From Gemmatimonadota bacterium (GTDB lineage: Bacteria > Gemmatimonadota > Gemmatimonadetes > Gemmatimonadales > GWC2-71-9): DNA of 8,456 bases. Location: positions 1 to 8,456 of the forward strand of contig QHVD01000350.1 in assembly GCA_003222235.1 (NCBI GenBank), given 5' to 3'. Positions 1-5,852 of this stretch are shown here, one piece after another (within the stretch, counting starts at the first letter, position 1; each line of letters opens with the position of its first letter). The translations under genes were made by a program, and so were the position numbers. The notes beneath the pieces were generated by a model. That model worked only from the letters and a program-made list of their open reading frames with translations. It made no database searches and was not told the origin of the DNA.

Positions 1-1
1 G

Positions 2-460
2 CTCCTGATGAGCCGCGAGAAGATCAACGCGATTCTCAAGAACATCATCGACCGGCGGACCGAGGATTGGGGTATCGAGGTTTCGGCGGTCGAGGTGAAG
101 GACGTGGACCTGCCGCCCGAAATGAAGCGGGCGATGGCGCGCCAGGCCGAGGCGGAGCGCGAGCGGCGGGCGAAGATCATCAACGCGGAAGGCGAGCTGC
201 AGGCGTCCGAGAAGCTGGCGCAGGCCGCGCACATCATCGGCGCCGAGCCCGCGGCGATCCAACTGCGGTTCCTGCAGACCGTCACCGAGATCGCTTCCGA
301 GAACAATTCGACCACGATCTTCCCGCTCCCGATCGAGCTGTTCAAAGGATTCCTCGAGAAGGCGGCGAAGCCCGCGGCCGCAGCCAGCCCCGCCCTCCCC
401 GAAAAGACCGCCGGCGAGACCCTGCCCGCCTCCCTCGACATGGCGAGGGTCAAGGGCTAG
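2..460 (+). CDS. Slipin/stomatin-like SPFH (band 7) protein, 3' end only
   Basis: This is the C-terminal part of a slipin, a membrane-anchored band 7/SPFH scaffold protein of the stomatin group that oligomerises at the inner membrane. The frame is open to the left edge, so the N-terminal membrane hairpin and most of the SPFH domain lie outside the window. What remains is the end of the band 7 domain (SREKINAIL, WGIEVSAVEVKDVDLP) and then the charged helix RQAEAERERRAKIINAEGEL and the stretch ASEKLAQAA, which are hallmarks of bacterial slipins. A conserved hydrophobic motif (STTIFPLPIELF) follows, and then an Ala/Pro-rich tail of about 30 residues that is probably disordered. The ATG at position 8 is internal, because the codons before it (Leu-Leu) continue the family alignment. 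Slipins are often paired with an NfeD protein, but none is visible downstream. The family call is firm; the cellular role is not known from sequence. Confidence 0.92.
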   Translation, partial: LLMSREKINAILKNIIDRRTEDWGIEVSAVEVKDVDLPPEMKRAMARQAEAERERRAKIINAEGELQASEKLAQAAHIIGAEPAAIQLRFLQTVTEIASENNSTTIFPLPIELFKGFLEKAAKPAAAASPALPEKTAGETLPASLDMARVKG

Positions 461-461
461 C

Positions 462-1280
462 ATGCCGGGCGAGCTGATCAGCCGGGAGGCGCTCGAGCGG
501 ATCATCCGGCGCGCTGCCGAGCTCCAGGCCGGGGAGCGCGACATCGGGGAGGGGTTGACGAAGGACGAGCTCGTCGCGCTGGGCCAGGACGTCGGCATCC
601 CGTCGCGCTATCTGCAGCAGGCGCTCCTGGAGGAGCAGACGCGGAGCGTGTCGGGCGCAGAGCGCGGTCCGCTCGCCTGGCTCACGGGGCCGTCACAGCT
701 CTCAGCCGAGCGCGTCGTGCCGGGAGAGCGGACGGCGGTGGAACGCGCCCTCGCGGCCTGGATGGAGCAGGAAGAGCTGCTCCAGGTGAAGCGTCGCTAC
801 GCCGATCGCACCAGCTGGGAGCCGAAGGTCGGCGCGTTCGCGTCGATTCAGCGGGCGCTCGGCGCCGGGGGCAAGAGCTTCGCCCTGGCGCGCGCCTCGG
901 AGATCGCGGCGCAGGTCACGCAGCTCGAGACCGGGCTCTGTCACGTGCGCCTCAGCGCGGACGTGCGCCGGCAGCGCCGGCAACGCCTCTGGAGCGCGGC
1001 CGGGCTCGTGGTGTTCGGCGCGGCGCTCGGCGGGGTGGCGCCGGTGCTCGGCGCGATCGCCCCGTGGGCGGCCGTACCGATGATCGCGGCGTGGGCGGGG
1101 GCAGTGGGGGTGGCGCGCCGCCACCGCTACGATAACGAGCGTCTCCAAGTCGGCCTCGAGCAGGTGCTCGACGCTCTGGAGCGCGGGGATATCAGACCGG
1201 AGCAGCTCGCCTCCCGGACCCGACCGAGCACCTTCGGGCGCATCGCCGACGAGATTCGCAAGACGTTCGAGATCATCTGA
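462..1280 (+). CDS. Hypothetical protein with two C-terminal membrane helices
   Basis: I do not recognise this 272-residue protein. Residues 7-58 look like a helical module (ISREALERIIRRAAELQAG, then TKDELVALGQDVGIPSRYLQQAL) that could be a small helix-turn-helix or protein-interaction domain. The middle part (about 85-165) is mixed and soluble-looking. A basic patch (RRQRRQR, about 169-175) precedes two hydrophobic helices at about 177-198 and 201-218, and a charged helical tail follows. The basic patch before the first helix suggests that the large N-terminal part is cytoplasmic. The start is one base after the slipin stop, so the two genes are almost certainly co-transcribed and probably translationally coupled; I see no strong ribosome site. 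Work with a slipin scaffold would fit a membrane-associated role, but that is inference from position only. The open frame and codon use match its neighbours, so the gene itself is well supported. Confidence 0.8.
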   Translation: MPGELISREALERIIRRAAELQAGERDIGEGLTKDELVALGQDVGIPSRYLQQALLEEQTRSVSGAERGPLAWLTGPSQLSAERVVPGERTAVERALAAWMEQEELLQVKRRYADRTSWEPKVGAFASIQRALGAGGKSFALARASEIAAQVTQLETGLCHVRLSADVRRQRRQRLWSAAGLVVFGAALGGVAPVLGAIAPWAAVPMIAAWAGAVGVARRHRYDNERLQVGLEQVLDALERGDIRPEQLASRTRPSTFGRIADEIRKTFEII

Positions 1281-1287
1281 GCGAGAC

Positions 1288-2175
1288 ATGACCGACACCG
1301 GACGGGTGGGGGTGCTCGGGTGCGGCCTGATGGGAAGCGGCATCGCCCAGGTGGCCGCCGCCGCGGGCTACGAGACCATCGTGCGAGACGTGTCGCAGGA
1401 GATCTGGGAGCGGGCCCGGGGCGGGATCGAGAAGTCGCTCGCCAAGCTCGTCGAGAAGGGGAAGCTCGCCGCGACGGACCGCGACGCCGCTCTGAAACGC
1501 CTCGCGTTCACGACCACCACGGGCGACCTCAAGGACTGCGACATCGTCCTGGAGGCGGTAACCGAAGATCTCGTGCTCAAGAACGCGCTCTGGAGCGAGC
1601 TGGACCGCCTGTGCGGACCGCGCACGATCTTCGCCTCCAATACCTCGAGTCTCACGATCGCGGCGATGGCCGCCGCGACCAGGCGGGCCGACCGCGTCGT
1701 CGGGCTCCACTTCTTCAACCCGGTGCCCCTCATGCAGCTCGTCGAGGTCGTACGCACGGTCACGACCTCCGAGGAGACCTTCGGTCGCGCGTTCGCCTTC
1801 GCGAAGTCCCTTGGCAAGGAGCCGGTCGCCGCGAAAGACAGCTCCGGTTTCATCGTGAATCTGCTGCTCGTCCCCTACTTGCTCGACGCCATCCGGGCGG
1901 TGGAGCGCGGCGTAGGAAGCGTGCCGGACGTCGACAAGGCGATGCAGCTCGGATGCGGCCACCCGATGGGCCCGCTGACGCTGCTCGACTTCGTGGGGCT
2001 CGACACGACCTACCGGATCGCCGAGATCATGTTCACCGAGTACCGCGAAACCCGCTACGCGCCGCCCCCGCTGCTGAAGCGCATGGTGCTCGCCGGGATG
2101 ACCGGTCGGAAAAGCGGCAAGGGGTTCTACGACTATTCGGTCAATCCGCCCAGGGTCGCGGACCTGGGGCTCTGA
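1288..2175 (+). CDS. 3-hydroxybutyryl-CoA dehydrogenase (3HCDH family)
   Basis: This is an NAD(P)-dependent L-3-hydroxyacyl-CoA dehydrogenase of the short, single-function type (295 residues, close to the usual 280-300). It interconverts 3-hydroxybutyryl-CoA and acetoacetyl-CoA in beta-oxidation, butyrate-type or phenylacetate metabolism. The N-terminal Rossmann domain opens with VGVLGCGLMGSGIAQ (GxGxxG at 11-16). The catalytic residues match the family in spacing: Ser120 in SNTSSL, His141 in GLHFFNPVPLM, Glu153, and Asn191 in SSGFIVN. The C-terminal dimerisation domain begins with a GCGHPMGPLTLLDFVG-type motif and ends in GRKSGKGFYDY, also typical. It begins seven bases after the preceding stop, with a weak GAGCGAG before the ATG. 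No thiolase, enoyl-CoA hydratase or acyl-CoA dehydrogenase lies nearby, so the pathway cannot be fixed. The symbols hbd, paaH and mmgB are all used for such enzymes, so none is assigned. Confidence 0.95.
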   Translation: MTDTGRVGVLGCGLMGSGIAQVAAAAGYETIVRDVSQEIWERARGGIEKSLAKLVEKGKLAATDRDAALKRLAFTTTTGDLKDCDIVLEAVTEDLVLKNALWSELDRLCGPRTIFASNTSSLTIAAMAAATRRADRVVGLHFFNPVPLMQLVEVVRTVTTSEETFGRAFAFAKSLGKEPVAAKDSSGFIVNLLLVPYLLDAIRAVERGVGSVPDVDKAMQLGCGHPMGPLTLLDFVGLDTTYRIAEIMFTEYRETRYAPPPLLKRMVLAGMTGRKSGKGFYDYSVNPPRVADLGL

Positions 2176-2180
2176 CGCCG

Positions 2181-2201
2181 CACGTCCCACGTTCCACGCC
2201 C
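2181..2201 (+). repeat. Three tandem 7-bp units (CACGTCC, CACGTTC, CACGCCC)
   Basis: Three consecutive heptamers fill most of the 36-base gap between the dehydrogenase stop and the DUF2231 start. They differ from one another at one to three positions. The 7-base period is the same as in the repeats at 2804-2925, 4780-4800, 5826-5850 and 6595-6655, although the unit sequence differs. The next bases, AAGGA at 2202-2206, act as the ribosome site for the following gene. Confidence 0.6.
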
Positions 2202-2211
2202 AAGGACCAGA

Positions 2212-2799
2212 ATGCTCGGATACGATTGGCCCCGCCTGCACGCGGCCCTGAACGACCTCCCCGCCGCCCTGCTGGTCGTCACGGTGCTGTTCGACCTCGC
2301 CGCGTGGCTCACGAAGCGCGAGTCGCTCCAGGCGGCGGCGTCCTGGACGCTGTGGGCCGGCGTGCTCGGCGGGTGGGCCGCGGTCCTCGCCGGGTTGCAG
2401 GCGGAAGACGTGATCGAGCATGGTGACGCCGCGCACGACTTGATGGAGACCCACGAGACGCTCGCCCTCGTCACCATGGGCGTCTTCAGCGCGGTGCTCG
2501 TCTACAAGCTGATCCGCCGCGCTCGGCTGAGCGGTGTCGAGAAGGCCGGGCTGCGTCTGCTGAGCGTCGCGGGGTTCGTGGGGATCATCTGGACGGCGAG
2601 GATCGGCGGGAAGCTGATGTTCGACCACGCGGCAGGGATCTCAACCGCGACGATGCAAGCCGAGATTGGGGACCGCAAGGCCGCACACCATCACCACCCG
2701 GGTGAGCGAGAGGAGGACGAGCACACGGACACGCTCCACGCAGCGCCCCGCGACTCTGCCGGGCCTGCGGGTCACACCCATCGGCGGCATGAGCGCTGA
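2212..2799 (+). CDS. DUF2231-type four-helix membrane protein with His-rich tail
   Basis: This 195-residue protein fits the DUF2231 family of small integral membrane proteins of unknown function. It has four predicted membrane helices at about residues 16-32, 43-62, 84-101 and 114-132. His residues sit at the membrane edges in family-like places (LHAALNDLPAAL near the start, AAHDLMETHETLA before helix 3), and helix 4 ends in RIGGKLMFDHAAG, similar to the family's GGxLVYxHGxGV ending. The tail from about 155 is rich in His, Asp and Glu (a run of four His, then HTHRRH) and could bind metal ions. Such His-rich tails occur in this family, so I do not read it as a frameshift product. A good ribosome site (AAGGA) ends five bases before the ATG. 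It may be co-transcribed with the dehydrogenase upstream, but a repeat separates them. Heme or metal binding at the membrane-edge His residues is only a possibility. Confidence 0.8.
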   Translation: MLGYDWPRLHAALNDLPAALLVVTVLFDLAAWLTKRESLQAAASWTLWAGVLGGWAAVLAGLQAEDVIEHGDAAHDLMETHETLALVTMGVFSAVLVYKLIRRARLSGVEKAGLRLLSVAGFVGIIWTARIGGKLMFDHAAGISTATMQAEIGDRKAAHHHHPGEREEDEHTDTLHAAPRDSAGPAGHTHRRHER

Positions 2800-2803
2800 C
2801 GGG

Positions 2804-2925
2804 TCCGAATGCGGAATGCGGAGTGCCGAATGCGGAATCGATCGCGCGGCGGTCGTGCGCATGGGCCCGCCCTGGGGATCGAACTGGCCCTGCAATTCCG
2901 CACTCCGCATTCCGCATTCCGCACT
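2804..2925. repeat. MITE-like inverted repeat built of GCGGAAT heptamers
   Basis: The left arm is five 7-base units (TCCGAAT, GCGGAAT, GCGGAGT, GCCGAAT, GCGGAAT; 2804-2838). The right arm is the complementary series (ATTCCGC, ACTCCGC, ATTCCGC, ATTCCGC; 2895-2922). Bases 2807-2826 are the exact reverse complement of 2900-2919. After one mismatch four more pairs form, giving 24 paired positions of 25 (2807-2831 with 2895-2919). About 63 bases of unrelated GC-rich sequence lie between the arms. It carries no protein and has no T-run after it, so it is not an ordinary terminator. It looks like a small non-autonomous repeat element sitting at the end of the DUF2231 gene. Confidence 0.8.
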
Positions 2926-3347
2926 TGCATCACCGTCCCCTCCCCTGTCTCCGCACGCTCTTGATCCTCGACGCGCGTCCTGAGCGGGTGACTCGCGAGC
3001 TCGCCACGCTCGTGCCGGCGGAGAGCCTACGCATCGAGCGCATGAACGCCCGTGACGGGTATCTCGAGACGGCCTGGTACGATGCTAAGACCGGGCGCTC
3101 GTTCGCCGGCGCGCGGGACCTCCCCGACCTCCCCGCTTCGGTGAAGATCCGCTGCTGGGCCGACCCTTACGTGCCCGGGCAGACCCGGCTCACGGTCGAG
3201 GCGGTCTACCGCCCGCGCTACGACCCTTCCCTCCCGGAGCGCGACCTCGAGGTCATCGTGCCCAAAGACCACCCGGGCAGCGGAATCGCCGGGCGGCTCA
3301 TCGAAAAGGCGAAGCAGCGGGTCGGCGTGCCCAAAGCCGCGGAGTAG
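2925..3347 (+). CDS. Small hypothetical protein, start uncertain
   Basis: I do not recognise a named family. The well-behaved coding part runs from about 2967 to the stop. It reads DARPERVTRELATLVP, then NARDGYLETAWYD, then a short strand-rich region with QTRLTVEAVYRPRYDPSLPERDLEVIVP, and ends in a basic helix. It resembles small strand-rich envelope proteins that are often lipoproteins, but no signal peptide or lipobox is readable in any frame just upstream. The start is a guess. TTG at 2925 gives 140 residues. TTG 2961 and GTG 2988 are also in frame, and a GTG at 2823 would put the inverted repeat into the protein. None has a convincing ribosome site. The repeat ends exactly where the 5' end should be, so the original start or signal peptide may have been lost or replaced. 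It is convergent with the DUF116 gene, with 24 bases between the stops. Confidence 0.55.
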   Translation: MHHRPLPCLRTLLILDARPERVTRELATLVPAESLRIERMNARDGYLETAWYDAKTGRSFAGARDLPDLPASVKIRCWADPYVPGQTRLTVEAVYRPRYDPSLPERDLEVIVPKDHPGSGIAGRLIEKAKQRVGVPKAAE

Positions 3348-3371
3348 GGCGTCGCGGCCACGGCGGCGGCG

Positions 3372-4172
3372 TTACGCTCCCACCCAGCTCTTCACCCACC
3401 GCTCCATCACGGAGAGGTCCAGCACGGCATCGCGGCACGGGCCGTTCGGAAGGGACATCGTGAGGCCGAGCACCGGGAGCTTGCCGGCGACGTCACGGAG
3501 GCCGGTCGTCATGTCCCGCTCGCAAGCGACCGCCACGACGGCCCGCGGCCGGCGCTCCCGGATCACCCGCCGCGCCAGCTGCCCGCGCGTCGCGACGAAC
3601 ACCGGCACCTCGTAGCGTCCGGCGATGGCCAACACGCCGTCGAGCGCCTGCTTGGAGAGACACCGCGGGATCAGCACCAACAGCTCTCCCTTCCCCACGG
3701 TGCGCTTCCGCCGCGCGGCGAGCCCGTTGTAGACGTCGATCGCGGCGTGCTCCACCCAATCTCGCCTCCCGAACGGCCGCGCGACGCGGGACGTGAGGCT
3801 CATCAGGCGCAGGTACGGCCCCCGCTCGAGCCACTGCTCCGGCAGCAGCAGGACACCGCCGTAGAAAGACAAGAGCAGCAACCCGAACCAGAGCCACGCC
3901 ACGACGGCCGCCGCCCCGACGCCGAACCCCAGGACCGCGGGCAGGGCGGGAAGCACGGCCTGGAGCCGCGGGGCGAGGAGGAAGAGCAGGGTTCCCGCCG
4001 CGCCCGGGACGACGACGAGCGCCAGCGCGGCGAAGCGGAAGAAGAGACCGGGAGGCGCTGAGAAGTCGCCGTTTCGGGGGAGGGGCTTGCCGTCCCACTC
4101 ATCCCACTCGTGCCCCAGGCGGCGATCGGTCTCGATGTGGATGAGTTGAGCGCGCGCCCCTTCGGTCGCCAT
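3372..4172 (-). CDS. DUF116 family membrane-anchored protein
   Basis: This 266-residue protein belongs to DUF116, a family of unknown function. The N-terminal 40 residues are hydrophilic. Two or three membrane helices follow at about 43-67, 74-97 and 98-111. The conserved cytoplasmic-looking domain comes after, with LVLIPRCLSK (Cys171), YEVPVFVATRGQLARRVI, the family's clearest signature RPRAVVAVACERDMTTGLRD (Cys217), and LPNGPCRDAVLD (Cys246). Three spaced cysteines could bind a metal or cluster, as has been suggested for other members. It lacks the extra clustered cysteines that I associate with some archaeal DUF116 proteins. The start at 4172 (MATEGARA) is preferred. An ATG at 4187 would add five residues but would lie inside the likely -10 region of a promoter with a perfect -35. 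The frame stays open as far as 4808, but that stretch is antisense to the FAD oxidase and is not coding. It is divergent from the oxidase gene. Confidence 0.88.
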   Translation of the reverse strand: MATEGARAQLIHIETDRRLGHEWDEWDGKPLPRNGDFSAPPGLFFRFAALALVVVPGAAGTLLFLLAPRLQAVLPALPAVLGFGVGAAAVVAWLWFGLLLLSFYGGVLLLPEQWLERGPYLRLMSLTSRVARPFGRRDWVEHAAIDVYNGLAARRKRTVGKGELLVLIPRCLSKQALDGVLAIAGRYEVPVFVATRGQLARRVIRERRPRAVVAVACERDMTTGLRDVAGKLPVLGLTMSLPNGPCRDAVLDLSVMERWVKSWVGA

Positions 4173-4182
4173 AACGGGTCGA

Positions 4183-4211
4183 AGCATCACCCGGGGCTGT
4201 TGCCGTGTCAA
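4183..4211 (-). promoter_or_regulatory. Candidate sigma70-type promoter for the DUF116 gene
   Basis: On the minus strand a perfect TTGACA occupies 4211-4206. A 17-base spacer follows, then GATGCT at 4188-4183, which matches three of six bases of TATAAT. Transcription would start near 4176, only about four bases before the ATG at 4172, so the message would be nearly leaderless. This agrees with the absence of any ribosome site there. The -10 match is weak. Confidence 0.35.
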
Positions 4212-4217
4212 GCGGAG

Positions 4218-4229
4218 ACCACGCGTGGT
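4218..4229. promoter_or_regulatory. Perfect 12-bp palindrome ACCACGCGTGGT, candidate operator
   Basis: A perfect two-fold symmetric 12-mer lies in the 75-base gap between the divergent DUF116 and FAD oxidase genes. It is 18 bases before the oxidase GTG and just upstream of the -35 of the minus-strand promoter. That position suits a dimeric regulator acting on both genes. A chance GC-rich palindrome cannot be excluded. Confidence 0.4.
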
Positions 4230-4247
4230 AAGTTCCCCCGTGCTCCT

Positions 4248-5846
4248 GTGCCCCTCACCCGGTTCTCCGGTCTGTTGACCGATCCGCGCATTCGCGCCGC
4301 GTACGCCGAGGGCGCCGGCATCTACCGCATCGTGCCGGCTGGCGTCGCCGTCCCGCAGGCCGTCGAGGAGCTGCAGCACCTCGTCCGCTGGGCCGTGGAC
4401 ACGGGAACGCCGCTCGTCCCGCGCGGCGCCGGGAGCGGCATGCCGGGTGGCAACGTCGGCCCGGGCGTGATAGTGGACCTGAGCCAGGCGTTTCACCGGG
4501 TGGCCCCCGACTGGAGCCGTCGCACCGTCTGGGCCGGCGCCTCGGTGACCTGGGCGGACGTGAACGACGCCGCCCGCCCATTCGGGCTCAGGCTCCCCCC
4601 GGATCCGTCCTCGGGGGCGTTTGCCACGTCGGGCGGGATGGTCGCGACCAACGCGGCGGGCCCCCGCTCCCTGCAGTACGGCAGCGTGCGGGGCTGGGTC
4701 GAGGCGGTTCAGATCGTCACTGCGGACGGCGAGGCGCGCACCGTGAGCCGGGGTGGAGGGGCGGGCTCCTGGCGCCTGGCACCCGACGCCCGACACCTCG
4801 TGACGCATGGCTTCCCCAAGACCCGCAAGAACTCCAGCGGGTACGCGCTCGATCGCTTCGCCGAGTCGGGTGACGAACTCGATTTACTCATCGGCTCCGA
4901 GGGGACGCTCGCCTTCATCACCGCGGTCCAGTGGCGGCTTGCGCCTCTTCCTCCGCACGTCGCCGGAGCGGCGCTGGGGTTCACGAGTCTCGAAGCCGTG
5001 GGCGCGGCGGTGCACAATCTCGTGGCGCTGAACCCGTCGGCGGTGGAGCTCCTCGACCGCACCTTCCTGGCGTGGGCCGGCCACGCGCGGGCGCGCCTGC
5101 CCGAGGGTCCCGACGTCCTGCTCCTCGTCGAATTCGAGCGCGATACGCCGGCGACCGCTCGCGGGGCCGTCGGCGACGCCGTGCGCGCCCTGAAGGCGCT
5201 CGCCACGCACGTCGAGACCGCCGTGGACAAGCGGGGCCTCGAGCGGCTCTGGGCCATGCGCAAGCTCGCGAGTCCGGCGCTCGCCCGCCTCCCCGACACG
5301 CGACGCTCGCTCCAGGTCGTGGAAGACGGCTGCGTCCCGCTCGAGGGACTGACGAGCTACATCGCGGGGATCCGTGCCACCGCGGACCTGCATGGGATCC
5401 CGGTGGCGATCTTCGGGCACGCGGGGGACGGGCACGTGCACGTGAATGCCCTCCCCGACACCACCGGGCGGGAGTGGCAGGAGGCGCTCGCCGGGCTGTT
5501 CCGTGACGTGACCGACCTCCTGATCCGGCTTGGCGGCACGCCCTCAGGCGAGCACGGCGACGGCCGGCTGCGCGCGGGGGTACTGGAGCGCGTCTACGGG
5601 CCCGAAGTGGTCGCGTTGTGCCGCGACCTGAAGCGTGTCCACGACCCGCGCTCGATCCTCAATCCCGGTGTTATAATCCCCTCGGCCGATTGGGCGCCGC
5701 TCGCCGAGCTGAAGGTCGGTCCGGACCGAGCCCCGATGCCCGACGACATCGCCACCCGCTTGCGCGAGATCGAACGCACCGCCGGCTGGGCGACGCCGAA
5801 GCTGGAGCTGGCTCGACCCTCCGGGCACCCGACACCCGACACCTGA
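4248..5846 (+). CDS. FAD-binding oxidoreductase, GlcD / D-lactate dehydrogenase-like
   Basis: This is a flavoprotein of the VAO/PCMH family related to GlcD and D-lactate dehydrogenases, which oxidise a D-2-hydroxyacid and pass electrons to a membrane or soluble acceptor. From the GTG start it has 532 residues. The FAD domain shows PRGAGSGMPGGNVGPG (58-73), LPPDPSSGAFATSGGMVATN (116-135) and LDLLIGSEGTLAFI (211-224). The C-terminal catalytic domain has VVEDGCVPLEGL, the metal/substrate motif HAGDGHVHVN (391-400), SGEHGDGR (433-440) and the ending SILNPGVI. There is no C-terminal Fe-S (CCG) domain, so a separate electron-transfer subunit or another acceptor is expected. The frame is open back to 4110, but that part overlaps the DUF116 gene and its 5' end, and the family fold begins near the chosen GTG. 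Residues 177-184 and 526-532 are encoded by near-identical heptamer-repeat sequence. Substrate is not determined; glycolate, D-lactate and other D-2-hydroxyacids are possible. Confidence 0.9.
   Translation: MPLTRFSGLLTDPRIRAAYAEGAGIYRIVPAGVAVPQAVEELQHLVRWAVDTGTPLVPRGAGSGMPGGNVGPGVIVDLSQAFHRVAPDWSRRTVWAGASVTWADVNDAARPFGLRLPPDPSSGAFATSGGMVATNAAGPRSLQYGSVRGWVEAVQIVTADGEARTVSRGGGAGSWRLAPDARHLVTHGFPKTRKNSSGYALDRFAESGDELDLLIGSEGTLAFITAVQWRLAPLPPHVAGAALGFTSLEAVGAAVHNLVALNPSAVELLDRTFLAWAGHARARLPEGPDVLLLVEFERDTPATARGAVGDAVRALKALATHVETAVDKRGLERLWAMRKLASPALARLPDTRRSLQVVEDGCVPLEGLTSYIAGIRATADLHGIPVAIFGHAGDGHVHVNALPDTTGREWQEALAGLFRDVTDLLIRLGGTPSGEHGDGRLRAGVLERVYGPEVVALCRDLKRVHDPRSILNPGVIIPSADWAPLAELKVGPDRAPMPDDIATRLREIERTAGWATPKLELARPSGHPTPDT
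4778..4800 (+). repeat. Heptamer repeat copy inside the FAD oxidase coding region
   Basis: The units CACCCGA, CGCCCGA and CACCTCG follow each other at 4780-4800. Bases 4778-4798 match 5824-5844 at 20 of 21 positions. Here the repeat is read in frame as Leu-Ala-Pro-Asp-Ala-Arg-His-Leu (residues 177-184). It falls between the strand VQIVTADGEARTV and the conserved motif FPKTRKNSSGYALD, a loop that varies in length in this family. Confidence 0.7.
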
Positions 5847-5850
5847 CACC
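5824..5850 (+). repeat. Heptamer repeat copy forming the FAD oxidase C-terminus and stop
   Basis: The units CACCCGA, CACCCGA and CACCTGA, then CACC, run from 5826 to 5850. They encode the last residues (His-Pro-Thr-Pro-Asp-Thr), and the TGA at 5844-5846 is part of the third unit. The repeat ends two bases before the thyX ATG, so no ribosome site for thyX can be seen. Confidence 0.75.
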
Positions 5851-5852
5851 AG

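Noticed and set aside
8..10. ATG at position 8 as the start of the slipin gene
   Set aside because: The frame is open to the window edge and the preceding Leu-Leu fits the internal family sequence, so the gene begins upstream.
1273..2628. Long minus-strand open frame of 451 codons
   Set aside because: It is antisense to the dehydrogenase and DUF2231 genes, both of which have clear family motifs. Its translation is Arg/His/Glu-rich without recognisable domains, typical of the opposite strand of GC-rich genes.
2650..2799. Frameshift at the end of the DUF2231 gene because of its odd His-rich tail
   Set aside because: The four helices are complete before the tail, and His/Asp/Glu-rich tails are usual in this family. 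The neighbouring frames give only low-complexity sequence.
2862..2900. tRNA 3' fragment on the minus strand (AGTTCGATCC followed by a GGGCCCA-like end)
   Set aside because: The T-stem does not pair beyond one base pair, and the 5' side runs straight into the heptamer repeat. The likeness is probably chance.
2804..2925. CRISPR array
   Set aside because: The units are only 7 bases, tandem and without spacers, and no cas genes are present.
4110..4247. N-terminal extension of the FAD oxidase from ATG 4110
   Set aside because: It would overlap the 5' end of the divergent DUF116 gene and adds 46 residues with no family similarity. GTG 4248 begins where the fold normally starts.
4173..4808. Upstream extension of the DUF116 frame on the minus strand
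   Set aside because: It is antisense to the FAD oxidase and includes the complement of the heptamer repeat (read as EVSGVGCQAPGA). The family sequence starts at 4172.
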